A DNA stretch of 37,068 nucleotides from Prorocentrum cordatum (GCA_963575745.1 CAUYUJ010008146.1:5001-42068), one strand, 5' to 3'. Shown: positions 16,500-26,591, numbered from the stretch's first letter. The notes: generated from the sequence alone by a model not told the origin. Program-made: numbers and translations.

Positions 16500-17640
16500 G
16501 CTTGTACCCTTTCGGCTGAAGGTTAGAACACCTCCTCCTCTCTCTGCTCCCACAGCTGCCCCCAAAGTTGGTAGCGGAGCGGGGCGGCACCTGTGACCAT
16601 GGGCGCTGTCAGGCAGGAGCTCTGAAGGGTCTGCTCGCGGCATTCAAGCGCTCCGGCGCAGACCTCGCTCCCAGCGCGAGCGGGGTGATGCGGAAATCCG
16701 TGGTACGTCCTGCCCTCAGACGAGCTGGGAAATGACATCCGCTTCGATGCCAACGTCGCCAACGACGCTGGCAGTGCCGCAGCCGAGGCAGCCGATGGCG
16801 CCGGAGGCAGCACTGCGACTACGAGGCCGACTGGCACTGAAGGCGTCCAGAGGGGAGCTCAGGGGGCTGACCACAGAGGTACTCGGATCCATCATGCTGT
16901 CCTCGAGCTCAGGTGCCGCCGTGCGAGACGGATCGTCGGTCGAGGGACGAGGTAAACAACAAGGCATGGATTATGACGGTTGGAGTAGCACTGACCCGTA
17001 GAAGGAAGAGTGACATCGCCAGCCACACAGCAAGGCGACCGAGGGGGACTACGGCGATTGGGGGGTGCAGCTGGGGGAGGACGGTGGCCAAGTCAAGGCG
17101 ACCAGACGGGCTGGAGGCAGGTTGGAAAGGAACGTGCGTTGGGGCCGAAGCGGCGGATGGAGCTCATCGGCACCAGGATGGGATGGCAAGAGAGATGTCA
17201 GTCAACCGCCATCCTGGCCCAGTTGGACCGCCAAGCGACCGCGGAAACGTTTTTGGAAGCGTGAGAGCCAGAATAAAAACGCAACTGTCTGGCGCAAGTT
17301 CGAGAAGCTCCCCAAGCTCCTCTGCGAGAACTTCCAGGCGAAGTTCGAGGACATCCCAGAGCTCGCGATGTCGGGAGAAGCCTGGATGGACACGCCCACC
17401 CAGCGGATGGACTCGATGATAGGCAAGCGTGAGGGCGACGACCTCAGGCGCTGAGGACATCGAGCGTTTTGGAAGCCACGCAGGAGCGCAAGGCGTCTCT
17501 GACGCAGTTCGCGTCAGGGAGGGATGCGCAGTTGCTGGGGGCCATGGGGGACGAACTGCGGATATCAAAAGGCCGACTCGACTACGAGAGCATCCCGTGG
17601 GTGTTACACCGCGTGGGCGCAGGGTGACAAGCGAGAGACC
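16500..17640 (+). pseudogene. Weak, broken coding relics; product not recognised
   Basis: Three stretches read like protein rather than repeat but lie in different frames. They are about 16710-16900 (LPSDELGNDIRFDANVANDA), 17270-17454 (NATVWRKFEKLPKLLCENFQ, then FEDIPELAMSGEAWMD) and 17457-17630 (VLEATQERKASLTQFASGRD, then GAMGDELRISKGRLDYES). I recognise no family. They may be exons separated by short introns, or a decayed gene. A CTCCCACAG string near 16547-16555 could be a splice acceptor. Strand is + from the protein-like reading. Confidence 0.25.
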
Positions 17641-17787
17641 ACTTCTGGACCGGCCGGGCTGGCGCTGGCGCGTTGCTGGCCCCGTCAGGAACCGAGGACT
17701 TCGGTCCAGGCTCTAGCGACGTCGGTTCGGTGCGTCAGCTCTCCTCTTTCACGCCTCTCATTTGGAAAAAGACGAGGACTACGATCA

Positions 17788-17944
17788 AGTCGGGCGTGTC
17801 CCTCTACAGGGGGAATATTCAAAAATCGTCAAAAATAGTTTGGGGACTACTTCTTGAATATTTTGGAGCACGGTTTGAACATTTTGTGGCTATGTTTTGT
17901 GTTTCGTCCAGAATCTGCCTGTAGGGGGACGCGCCCGACCTAAG
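17788..17944. mobile_element. MITE family A, complete copy
   Basis: Left end AAGTCGGGCGTGTCCCTCTA (then CAGGGGGAATATT), right end CTGTAGGGGGACGCGCCCGACCTAAG. The terminal inverted repeats are about 25 bases. The interior is AT-rich (TTCAAAAATCGTCAAAAATA) and has no ORF. Size is 157 bases. The same termini occur at 14842-14893, 21521, 22301-22336, 29552 and 29783-29944. Confidence 0.75.
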
Positions 17945-18033
17945 ACTGCGACTGCGACGAGGGGGCGGGCCTCGAGAGAGCGACGGGGAAGCACCGAGGA
18001 GGCGCCGATCGCCGCTTCGCAGCCCGAGTGGGG

Positions 18034-18262
18034 ACGAGAAATCTCAAGGGAGGAAAAGCCACCCGGAGCGGACAGTTGGCGTTTACTGCACGGCCCTGGG
18101 CGTTTATCGGGCCGAACGAAAGGGGGGGATAGGGAAAGGGGGGGTTACGAAATCTGCTGCATGCAGCTGGTTTTGGCCTGAGCGAGGACGAAACCTCAAG
18201 GGAGGACAAGCCACCCAGACCCGACAATTGGCGTTTACAACGCGGCCCTGGGCGTCCACTAA
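18034..18262. repeat. Tandem duplication with a period of about 152 bases
   Basis: CTCAAGGGAGGAAAAGCCAC at 18043 recurs as CTCAAGGGAGGACAAGCCAC at 18195. Both are followed by GACARTTGGCGTTTAC and CGGCCCTGGGCGT. The second copy is preceded by GCAGCTGGTTTTGGCC, a string also seen with small changes near 30640. Confidence 0.65.
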
Positions 18263-18820
18263 ACAGCCCTGCCATGTTTGATTCCTCCTTTGGGTGCGTT
18301 TGCGAAACGGCTTCGCGTGTCGGGGCGGTTGTCATCGGGGTGAATCTTCTGCCCCCTAAGATCGACGAAAGGCTGACTTTCATCGAGGCTCGCAGCGCAG
18401 CAGCAGGACGTGGAAGACTGACTCATGGGCACCTGGAGCGGGCCGCCTGGCACGACAAGGGGGCACTTCGGCATGCCGTCCAAACCCACAAACATGAGAT
18501 GGGTCTGGGACAGGAGGGGCTGGGAATTTGATGGTTGAGGTATGATGGATATGGTGGCCATCGCCACATGTCCGTAGATGATGCAGAAACACTGCCGGAT
18601 GCAACAAGTAAACAAACCCTACATCGTATTCTACATGCCTCTGATACCACATGGGAGGAGCAGGGAGCGCAGCAAGTCAAGGTACGAGGCCATGTGAACC
18701 GCATGTTGCTCCGCAGTGCAAGACCGCTTGGACCCCACACGGTAAGATACTGCACTGCAGGAGGGCAAGCTACGTGGCCCAAGCTATGTGGCGCAGTGTA
18801 CGCGATGCAGGCTGGAGGCG
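18263..18820. other. No gene recognised
   Basis: Mixed-composition DNA. Frames of 85-225 codons exist on both strands but are open mainly because they run into the following minisatellite. No domain, RNA gene or terminal repeat was seen. Confidence 0.4.
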
Positions 18821-18827
18821 CCCAGGA

Positions 18828-19195
18828 GGTTGCCACAGGCGGCAGCGTGGCAAAACTTCGCCAGACCCGCCCAGCGCACGACCACGAGGCGGTCACGAGT
18901 GGCGCGGCGACACCATGCCTGGCCCACCCAGCGCACGAGGCGTCGCGAGGCGGCCGCGGGCGGCCACGTGGCGAAACCTTGTCGAATCCACCCAGCGCGC
19001 GAGCCGGACCACGAGGCGGCCACGGGCGGCAACGTGGCGAAACCTCGCAGGATCCACCGAGCGCACGAGTCGAGGCGGACACGGGCGGCAACGTGGCGAA
19101 ACCTCGCCAGACCCACCCCGTGCACGAGGCCGCCGCGAGGCGGCCGCGGCGGCAAGGTGGCGAAACCTCGCCAGACCCACGCGGCGCACGGAAAC
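18828..19195. repeat. Minisatellite with units of about 60-68 bases
   Basis: GGCGGCAACGTGGCGAAACC and close variants recur at about 18840, 18960, 19025, 19087 and 19150, each followed by TCGCCAGACCCACCC-like text and GCGCACGAGGC. One unit near 18900 is badly diverged. The third base pattern keeps frames open on both strands. Confidence 0.75.
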
Positions 19196-19282
19196 ATTCC
19201 TTGTCCCGTTGAAGCGGGTCTTGTTCCGGTGTTTTGGGTTCTCTCCTGGTGCACTGTGTCAGAACCTATACACAAATCACAG

Positions 19283-19415
19283 TTTTGAGAAGTCCACGAG
19301 AGGCTCCCCGGAGGCTTCCTAAAGGCTCCTCTGAGGCCCCTTAAAGGTAGGCTCCTGAGAGGCTCTTTCGAGGCTCCTGAGAGGCGCCCGAGAGGCTCGT
19401 GAGAGGCTTATTGCA
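19283..19415. repeat. Short degenerate repeat, GAGAGGCTC type
   Basis: GAGAGGCTCC, GGAGGCTTCC, AAAGGCTCCT and GAGAGGCGCC follow each other every 10-20 bases. It sits between the minisatellite and the 90-bp satellite. Confidence 0.6.
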
Positions 19416-19520
19416 GATTCCTTGGAGGTTTTTTCCTAACTTTCCTGTGGTGTGGGGTCGTCGTTTTGAAGAGACGGTCCCCCGCGTTCCCTCCTGCCTT
19501 CCTTCCTCCTCCCCTGCGCC

Positions 19521-20745
19521 GCCCGCATGCGTCAGCCACACCCACTTCGGCACACCCCTCACACGCTCCGTGGCCCCATGGGGAGCTCCACCGAAGGCCC
19601 CAGTGCCACCGCCCGCATGCGTCAGCCACACCCACTTCGACAAACCCCTCACACGCTTCGTGGCCCCATAGGGAGCTCCACCGAAGGCCCCAGTGCCACC
19701 GACCGCATGCGTCAGCCACACCCACTTCGGCACACCCCTCACACGCTTCGTGGCTCCGTAGGGAGCTCCACCGAAGGCCCCAGTGCCACCGCCCGCATGC
19801 GTCAGCCACACCCACTTCGGCACACCCCTCACACGTTTCGTGGCCCCATAGGGAGCTCCACCGAAGGCCCCAGTGCCACCGCCCGCATGCGTCAGCCACA
19901 CCCACTTCGGCACACCCCTCACGCTTTTCGTGGCCCAATAGGGAGCTCCACCGAAGGCCCCAGTGCCACCGCCCACATGCGTTCACCACACCCACTTCGG
20001 CACACCCCTCACACGCTTCGTGACCGAAGGCCCCAGTACCACCGCCCGCATGCGTCAGCCACACCCACTTCGGCACACCCCTCACACGCTTCGTGATCCC
20101 ATAGGGAGCTCCACCGAAGGCCCCAGTGCCACCGACCGCATGCGTTAGCCACACCCACTTCGGCGCACCCCTCACACGCTTCGTGACCCCATAGGGAGCT
20201 CCACCGAAGGCCCCAGTGCCACCGCCCGCATGCGTCAGCCACACCCACTTCGGCACACCCCTCACACGCTTCGTGGCTCCGTAGGGAGCTCCACCGAAGG
20301 CCCCAGTGCCACCGCCCGCATGCGTCAGCCACACCCACTTCGGCACACCCCTCACATCTTTCGTGGCTTCTTGGGGAGCTCCACCGAAGGCCCCAGTGCC
20401 ACCGCCCGCATGCGTCAGCCACACCCTCTTCGGCACACTCCTCACGCGCTTCGTGGCCCAATAGGGAGCTCCACCGAAGGCCCCAGTGCCACCGCCCACA
20501 TGCGTTCACCACACCCACTTCGGCACACCCCTCACACGCTTCGTGACCGAAGGCCCCAGTGCCACCGACCGCATGCGTCAGCCACACCCACTTCGGCACA
20601 CCCCTCACACGCTTCGTGGCCCCATAGGGAGCTCCACCGAAGGCCCCAGTGCCACCGCCCGCATGCGTCAGCCACACCCACTTTGGCACACCCCTCACAT
20701 CTTTCGTGGCCCAATAGGGAGCCCACCGAAGGCCCCAGTGCCGGC
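19521..20745. repeat. 90-bp satellite array, about 13.5 units with a higher-order pattern
   Basis: The anchor GCATGCG ends at 19530, 19620, 19710, 19800, 19890, 19980, 20053, 20143, 20233, 20323, 20413, 20503, 20576 and 20666. Spacing is exactly 90 except for two 73-base units, which lack the same 17 bases (between CGCTTCGTG and ACCGAAGG). Both short units follow a variant unit with ACATGCGTTCACC, and they lie 523 bases apart, so a multi-unit block was duplicated. 90 is 30 codons, so frames stay open on both strands (up to 363 codons on -); I treat these as by-products. Confidence 0.95.
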
Positions 20746-20885
20746 CGAGCGCCCACGGGCAGTGACGAGCTCCTTGGCAGAGCGCCCCGAGAACAGCTGC
20801 CGATTAACATCCCCGACGGATCTGACGGCCCTTATCCGATCGACCCGAGGGGAATGAGCCAGATGACTTGGTGCAGGTCGGCATG

Positions 20886-20943
20886 ATCCGGAGGAGGAGG
20901 GAGGAGGGAGGAGGGAGGAGGGAGGAGGGAGGAGGGAGGAGGA
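20886..20943. repeat. 7-base polypurine repeat GGAGGGA
   Basis: GGAGGGAGGAGGGA repeated about eight times, a heptamer instead of the usual triplet. The + strand is purine. Confidence 0.9.
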
Positions 20944-21448
20944 CGCGAAGCCCGGCAAATCGAGCTACAACCATCCCCCGCTTGTCAGCGCGAGGAGTTG
21001 GGTGCATCCCTCGCCCCCCCCCCCTTCCTTTATCGGTAAGCTTGTCTTCCGCCATCCCCTTCAGAAGTAGGAGGGGTAAGGGGGTCCTCCTCATCCTCTT
21101 CTTCCTCTTCTTCCTTCTCCTTCTCATCCTCCACCTCCTTCCCCCTCCAACTTGTGGTGGTGGTGGTGGAAAACAGGCCCATCATTCATTATATCATGTG
21201 GCTGGATACATCTAGCGCGGCTGGCCTGCGCTGTAGCTGGATACGCATGTGGCCGGACGCGTTTCCAGCGCGGGGCCCTTCCATGGCAGAGCAGGGCAGC
21301 CCTCTGCATGTGCACCCGGCGCACGGCCCCCAGTTGATCCAGTCCAGCCAGGCATGCGTGCTCAAGCTTCTTCTTGGCGAGCGTGGAGAGAAGGGCGCGT
21401 CGCCTCTTGTTATACTGAAGCTATGTCTCTCAGATGGCGCGGACCTTA
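20944..21448. other. No gene recognised; short TCC tract near 21090-21150
   Basis: A CCCCCCCCCC run (about 21016), a TCTTCTTCC tract and a GTGGTGGTGGTGG run lie in otherwise unremarkable DNA. TATCGGTAAGCTT near 21033 could be a splice donor. No protein domain was seen. Confidence 0.4.
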
Positions 21449-21513
21449 TCTACAGATGCAGGGCCAGCGCCTTCGAAGAAGCAGCCTCCTGAAAAGCTTT
21501 CCCCCTCCACCAT
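21449..21513. repeat. Dispersed repeat R2, copy 1
   Basis: TCTACAGATGCAGGGCCAGC, then GCCTTCGAAGAAGCAGCCTC and CCCCCTCCACC, recur with few changes at 34324-34390. In both places TCTACAG could serve as a splice acceptor. Confidence 0.55.
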
Positions 21514-21785
21514 ACCCTGAAATCGGGCACGTCCCTCAACAGGAGGAAGATTCCCAAATAGTCAAAAATGTATGGGGATGTTATATATACATATCTATAT
21601 ATATATATATATATGTGACTATTTTGGTGTATGTGTGAATATTGTAGTGGCCTCCGGCCAGTGCCGCCGATCCGCGGGGGCTCCGGATTCGGTGATATTC
21701 GCGGCTCTGTGGCCTCCTCCCTCGATTCTTCCAGTCCTCTTTTTTCTCCCTAGTTCTCGTTATCCTATGCCTCCCGCTGACCCTT

Positions 21786-21889
21786 GCGCTCTTGGGGTCG
21801 TCGGGGACGCTTTTTGGAGCTGACGTGCCCTGTTTGGGAGGGAGGGCGCTCTTGGAGTCGTCGGGGACGCTTTTTGGAGCTGACGTGCC
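21786..21889. repeat. Tandem duplication with a period of 60 bases
   Basis: GCGCTCTTGGGGTCGTCGGG then GACGCTTTTTGGAGCTGACG at 21786, repeated at 21846 with one change. Two units only. Confidence 0.8.
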
Positions 21890-21957
21890 TTGGGGGGGTG
21901 CCTGGAGCGGTCCGGGGGGGGGGGCCCGGGAAGGGTTCCGCAGGGAGGGTCCCTGGG

Positions 21958-22165
21958 CGGCAGCGGCTAGATTTGAGGGGGGTCCCTGGACCCTCCGAAA
22001 ACATCATGGCGATGCGGAAATCCTTAAGAAAACGCCAGATGGGGGACTGCCCCCCCCCCTCCCCCCCTTCCCCAGACCGGGGAGAGTCCTGGGGGCGGTA
22101 GCGGCTAGATCTGAGGGGAATGCGCAAATAATCAAGAAAACGCCAGATGAGGGACCCCCCCCCTC
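21958..22165. repeat. Imperfect duplication with different spacers
   Basis: GCAGCGGCTAGATTTGAGGGG (21959) recurs as GTAGCGGCTAGATCTGAGGGG (22098), and AAGAAAACGCCAGATGGGGGA (22025) as AAGAAAACGCCAGATGAGGGA (22135), each followed by a C run. The first copy holds about 29 extra bases. Confidence 0.65.
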
Positions 22166-22336
22166 CCCCCCTTCCCCGGCAGAGCCACCCCAGCGACCCC
22201 CCCAAGCAGAGCTGAAGCTCTTGCGTAGGCTCAGAGCTGAAGCTCTTGCTGAGGCTCCTTGTAGCTCACACGCCGGGTCGGCGGACTTTTCATTCTTCGC
22301 TCAGAATCCGCTTGTAGGGGGGCATGCCCGACCTAA

Positions 22337-22600
22337 CCATACCCCCCTCCCGCGCCCCGCCGAAGGGCACTCCCCCCCCCTCCCAACACGCGCGCCCGGT
22401 GCCTCCCCAGCCCCCCCGACAGACGCGCCACGAGGCCGCCCGCCTCGACGCGCGAGGGCCCGCAGCTCGCCACGCCTTCCGACCGTCTGTTTCCTCGGAG
22501 CGCGTGCCCCGCCGCCGTACCCCGCCCCCCGTCCGGGCACACGTCTCGGGCGCCGCGGTACGTCAGAGCCCCGACTCATCAGGGGCAGCTCGTGCCAGGG
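22337..22600. other. No gene recognised, GC-rich
   Basis: C-rich DNA with many overlapping open frames on both strands and no recognisable domain. Confidence 0.35.
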
Positions 22601-22602
22601 CC

Positions 22603-22756
22603 AACTCGGGTTCGGTTTTTTCGGGAATGCGAGCCCGCGTTACCCCGGACCCGAGGCGCCCCGGGATACTTTGATTCGGGTCAGGGCTAAGTCGGGTTCG
22701 TTTTTCGGGAATCCAAGCCCGAGCTACCCCGGGCCCGAGGTACCCCGGATAGCTCG
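22603..22756. repeat. Tandem duplication with a period of about 86 bases
   Basis: AACTCGGGTTCGGTTTTTTC, then GGGAATGCGAGCCCG and CCGAGGCGCCCCGGGATA, recur from 22689 as AAGTCGGGTTCGTTTTTCGG, GAATCCAAGCCCGAG and CCGAGGTACCCCGGATA. Two units, about 80% alike by eye. Confidence 0.65.
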
Positions 22757-23155
22757 GGCGCCCTAGTACGCCATTCGTGGCCATTCTTCTGGCGGGGCTG
22801 GGGCAGAAGGGCGCATCCGTTCCAGAGCGGTCCGGGTCGGCGCGTCGCCCGATGCTTCCCCGGTAGCCGCCGGGTCTCAGGGAGTCTCGATTTATCCTCA
22901 TCATCCGAGCTTGTCCTCGTCGTGGCTTCGCGTTTCATCCTGGCTCAGGCCATCGGCCACGCGCGCTGGGCGGCGCCGCCTGCGCGCCCTGCCGCGCGCC
23001 GCGCGCAGAGGCGGCGGCGCGCGCAGGGCACTGTGGCAAGGGCCCCCTTCTGGGCCTCCAAAGTGGGATCCAGCTTGGCGTCGAGAAGACCGCGTGGAGC
23101 CATTTTTGTGTCACGCTGGGACTGGGGGGGGGGTCTGCGAAGGGCTTAGGCGACC

Positions 23156-23336
23156 CGTCCTCCTCCTCCTCCTCCTCCTCCTCCTCCTCCTCCTTCTCCT
23201 CCTCTTCCTCCACCCCAGGTGACGTGTGCTCCTCCTCCTCCTCCTCCTCCTCCTCCTCCTCATCCTCCTCCTCTCCTCCTCCCCCTTCTCCTCCTCCTCC
23301 TCCTCCTCCTTCTCCTCCTTCTCCTCCTCGTCCTCG
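23156..23336. repeat. TCC microsatellite in two blocks
   Basis: Two CTCCTCCTC blocks are separated by CCACCCCAGGTGACGTG. Ser, Leu and Pro runs in the + frames and Glu or Arg runs in the - frames are artefacts. Confidence 0.9.
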
Positions 23337-23365
23337 GAGTGGACCCCCTTTTTGGGACCCCTCGA

Positions 23366-23467
23366 AGTCCTGGTCAGAGCGCTCCGCGGGAGAGGTCTGG
23401 GGAGTAGCGGCAGCGGTATATCTTGGTTTTCCCAGTTCGGCATATCGCCGATGCATCGGCGATATGC
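23366..23467. repeat. Dispersed repeat R3, copy 1, ending in a 28-base perfect palindrome
   Basis: GGTCAGAGCGCTCCGCGGGA, then GAGGTCTGGGGAGTAGCGGC and TCTTGGTTTTCCCAG, resemble 30378-30455. At 23440-23467 lies a perfect palindrome whose half is GCATATCGCCGATG; it has no loop and is centred on TGCA. Confidence 0.6.
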
Positions 23468-23972
23468 GGCTCGATGTGGCTCCCGATGTGCTTCACGTCG
23501 GCGTCGCCGATGCATCGTCGGTGCAGCGCGATCCTCTGACCCCGCATGCTCGGACCCCCTTTGGGAGGCCCTTCTCCCCGGCGCCCCGATGTGGGCGGCC
23601 CCCGCAGCTCGCAGCGACCTCGGCAGCGGCGCGACGGGGAGGCGCGACCTCGGCGGCGGCCGCGGCGGGGAGGCGCGGCGCAGGCGCCCGCCAGTGCGGG
23701 GCCCTCCCGCCGAGGCGACTCCGGCCAGCAGCCCACCGCGGGGGGGGGACGCCCGCCTCGCGAGGAGGCATACTCTGCGGGAGCTCGCGAGGGGCCAAAA
23801 GTGTCGACCAGCGGAGGAGGCCACCGCGTGCCAAGTGCCGGGCTGGAGAGGGCCCTTGTGCGAGGTGGGGTCGGCGTGGAGGGCCCGGGCTCTCAGGTGA
23901 TATGGCCCAGCTCTGCACGGGGAGGGTCGACTTCGGGGGGAGGCAAACCACGCAGCTTCGGCTTCCGGAGCT

Positions 23973-26591
23973 GTGCTGGCAGGGGGTGGGCCGTTTCTTC
24001 GCCACGCGGCAGCAGCGGTGGCCCCACGAGGGCGACCGCAGCGTCACAGCGCCGACACGGCTCGCGGTCTGCAGCGCTTCCGAGACAGCCTCCTCGGGCA
24101 CTGGCGCGGCCTGGGCGCCGTCGGCCTCGGCGACAGCATCTCGCCGGCGCAGCTGCTTCCCATGCTCGAGGACGTCAAGGCGTGCGCTCAAGATCAGCAG
24201 TACTGGCAGGTCAACATCGAGGCAGTCGCTGCCCTCGAGGGCGACGGGGCGGGCGTGCAGCCCTGCGACCTGGCAGACGCCATACACTGTTGGCTGACCG
24301 AGATCGTCGAGGGCGCTCCGGAGGCCGCGCGGGCCGCCGACGCGCCGGGCGATGCCTGCGGCGCCCAGCCGCCCGAGGCCCCGTCGCTCACGGCGGCCCG
24401 CCAGGCGGCCCCGCCGCTCTCGCCGCCGGCGACGCCCGCGCTGGAGGCGCACAGCCGCAGCCACAGCCCGCACAGCCACAGCCCGCACAGCCACAGCCCG
24501 CCTGGCCGCGGCAAGCAGCGTTCTAGCTGCCTGGCAGCGCCCTCGCCCGGCGGCAGGCTCAGCACCTCGTCGGACTGCGCTGGCGGCAGCATCTCGAAAG
24601 AGCTGCACCGCTCGTACGAGCTCATCGAGGCCCTGCGCGGCCTCCTGGACATGCGGAGCTCCAGGGCGCGCCGGGCCCTGGAGGAGCTGCTGGGGCTACA
24701 GAGCTCTCTGGGGCGGCAGCTGCACGGCCAGGACTCCGAGATCAGCAGGCTCCGGGAGAGCAGCGAGGTGCTCCGGCAACAGCGGCAGGACCTCGAGGCG
24801 GAGCTGCTGCGGCAGGTGGAGGCCGCCGAGGGACACAGCGACGCGGCCGCGGAGGCGGACATGCAGAGGCGTCGCGCGGACGCCCTGGAGCGCGAGGTCC
24901 TGGACATCAAGGAGCACTACGAGCAGAGCTGCAAGGAGGTACAGCAGCTGCAGGCCCAGGTCTGCGAGGCAGAGCGCCTGCAGGCGGACGTCCAGCGGCG
25001 GGAGGCGACGTGGGGCCACCGCTGCGAGCAGCTCGAGCAGGAGACCGAGAGGACGGACGGTCACCGCCAGTGGATGCAGGCCGAGCTCTCGCGCCAGGGA
25101 TCGCAGCTCGCTGGCGCGGAGGAGGTGGTGCGCCAGCTCCGCGCTGAGTGCGCCAGGCTGACGGCGTCCGTCAAGGCGGCGGCTCGCGCGGCGCGCAGCG
25201 CCGCCGCCCTGGCGGCCGAGGAGGGCGAGTCGGCCGCGGAGCTCCGCAGGCTGCTGGAAGCCGCTCCCTCCGCCGCGGCCGCGGTGACGGCCGCCCCCCC
25301 CGCGCAGGCGACCCTCGGCCCCGAGCCGCCCGCTGCCGTGCTCGCGCCAGCTCCCGCCGGCCTGGCGGGCGTGTGCGCCGGCGACCGCACGCAGCGGAAG
25401 GCCGTCCCAGAGCAGGCGAAGCTGCTCCACAAGCTCATCGAGGAGCTCGGCTCGCTGCGAGAGCAGCGCAACCGCCTGGCGGAGCCCGAGCCCCCTGGCG
25501 CCAGGGCCCCGCTGGCACTCTTCGGTGACGAGCAGCAGCTCGAGGAGGAGGAGGAGGAGGAGGAGGAGGAGGAGGAGGAGCAGGAGGAGCAGGAGGAGCA
25601 CTCGCCCGGGCGCCGGCGGGCGGAGCGGCGGTGCGCCTTCCTGGGCGGACAGGTGCAGGCCCTGCTGAGGCACACGCAGCAGGTGGAGCAGCTGCTGGAC
25701 AACCTGCGGGACGGCCAGCCAGGCTGCGGCCTGGCGCCGGAGGCGCACCGGCGCCTCTCTGTGGTCGACATGCACCGGCAGGCGACCGCCGAGTTCAACG
25801 AGCTGGACGCCAGCCTGCACACCATCGAGGTGCAGAAGGCGGACGTGGACAGGGAGCTGCAGAGGCTGCTGCGGCGGAGCGCGGAGCAGGCGGAGCAGCT
25901 CGCCGCCACGCAGGAGCACCGGGACGAGCTGCTGCGGGAGCTGGCGGGTCTACAGAAGGCCCAGCCGTCTCTCGCCCTCTACGAGAGCGGCGGGGCGCGG
26001 CCACGGGGCTGCGCCACCTCGAGCACGAGGTCCGACGAGGGCGGCCTTCACGGAGGTGACGCGCGGAGCTCGCACGCGGGGGCTGACGCGCGCAGTGCGG
26101 CCCACAGTGCCGCCGACGACGGCGGCTTCATGTTCGGCCTCGACACGCGCCGCCAGACCGTCATCACCAGGGAGCTGCTCGAGAAGCAGAGGCGGCGGGA
26201 GGCGAGGGAGAGGGAGAGGGCCCGCGCGAGAGCGCAGGAGTTCCTGCAGGACGACGGGGCCGCCGCCTCCAAGGCCCGCGACCACGACCGACACCGGCGG
26301 GACAGGGAGTTCCAGCGCGAGGCCGGGGCCGCTGCCCCGAAGGCTCGCGACCACGACCGCCAGAGGCGGGACGGGGGCGACAAGCCCCGCCGCGAGGCCC
26401 TCGGGCCGCAGAGGCCTCGCGCCGAGGACTCCTCGAGCTGGCAGCGCGAGCGGCACCGCTCCGAGCTCCGCGCGGCCGACGGCCCGGGCCTGGCCCACGC
26501 GCTGCGCCCCCGCGGCCCGCGGAGCGGCGAGCGGCCCGGCCAGGGCCAGCCCCCAGAGGGTCCCCAGCGGGAGGAGCGGCGCCGCGGCTGA
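23973..26591 (+). CDS. Coiled-coil protein, function unknown; 5' end uncertain
   Basis: A single open frame from a TGA at 23898 to the TGA at 26589-26591. The first ATG is at 24162; 23973 is a GTG, and protein-like text already starts near 24060 (RFRDSLLGHWRGLG), so an upstream exon is likely. In the 872-residue reading, about 1-130 has a compact helical part (LPMLEDVKACAQDQQYW). A Ser/His/Pro block (SHSPHSHSPH) lies near 160-175. A long heptad coiled coil spans about 205-425, then an Ala/Pro linker, 14 consecutive Glu near 523-537, a second coiled coil at about 560-680, and an Arg/Glu/Asp-rich tail. GC is very high and third positions favour G/C. The antisense frames are shadows. A structural or cytoskeletal role is plausible but not shown. 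Confidence 0.7.
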   Translation: MLAGGGPFLRHAAAAVAPRGRPQRHSADTARGLQRFRDSLLGHWRGLGAVGLGDSISPAQLLPMLEDVKACAQDQQYWQVNIEAVAALEGDGAGVQPCDLADAIHCWLTEIVEGAPEAARAADAPGDACGAQPPEAPSLTAARQAAPPLSPPATPALEAHSRSHSPHSHSPHSHSPPGRGKQRSSCLAAPSPGGRLSTSSDCAGGSISKELHRSYELIEALRGLLDMRSSRARRALEELLGLQSSLGRQLHGQDSEISRLRESSEVLRQQRQDLEAELLRQVEAAEGHSDAAAEADMQRRRADALEREVLDIKEHYEQSCKEVQQLQAQVCEAERLQADVQRREATWGHRCEQLEQETERTDGHRQWMQAELSRQGSQLAGAEEVVRQLRAECARLTASVKAAARAARSAAALAAEEGESAAELRRLLEAAPSAAAAVTAAPPAQATLGPEPPAAVLAPAPAGLAGVCAGDRTQRKAVPEQAKLLHKLIEELGSLREQRNRLAEPEPPGARAPLALFGDEQQLEEEEEEEEEEEEEQEEQEEHSPGRRRAERRCAFLGGQVQALLRHTQQVEQLLDNLRDGQPGCGLAPEAHRRLSVVDMHRQATAEFNELDASLHTIEVQKADVDRELQRLLRRSAEQAEQLAATQEHRDELLRELAGLQKAQPSLALYESGGARPRGCATSSTRSDEGGLHGGDARSSHAGADARSAAHSAADDGGFMFGLDTRRQTVITRELLEKQRRREARERERARARAQEFLQDDGAAASKARDHDRHRRDREFQREAGAAAPKARDHDRQRRDGGDKPRREALGPQRPRAEDSSSWQRERHRSELRAADGPGLAHALRPRGPRSGERPGQGQPPEGPQREERRRG
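25537..25602 (+). repeat. GAG microsatellite inside the coding region
   Basis: GAGGAGGAG encodes the poly-Glu run of the coiled-coil protein, ending in GAGCAGGAGGAGCAGGAG. It is the same repeat class as the non-coding GGA tracts of the window and separates the two coiled coils. Confidence 0.85.

Larger units (their letters stand above)
21521..22336. mobile_element. Possible MITE family A element disrupted by later sequence
   Basis: The left terminus of family A (AATCGGGCACGTCCCTCAAC followed by AGTCAAAAATGTA) is at 21521, and a right terminus (CCGCTTGTAGGGGGGCATGCCCGACCTAA) ends at 22336. The 816 bases between are far longer than the 160-base complete copies. They contain a TA microsatellite (21590-21613) and two local duplications. 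Either one element took in other DNA, or two element ends are unrelated. Confidence 0.4.

Noticed and set aside
19408-20499. 363-codon open frame on the - strand over the 90-bp satellite
   Set aside because: The unit length is a multiple of three, so frames are open on both strands. The two 73-base units move the reading from one frame to another without meeting a stop, which argues for composition and not selection.
18828-20745. Direct-repeat arrays considered as CRISPR
   Set aside because: Units are contiguous satellites without unique spacers, there are no cas genes, and the context is eukaryotic.
24696-25919. Long antisense frames (up to 407 codons) opposite the coiled-coil gene
   Set aside because: High GC at third positions removes stops from the complementary strand. 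The sense strand shows heptads and sensible composition; the antisense text is Leu/Arg/Ala without pattern.
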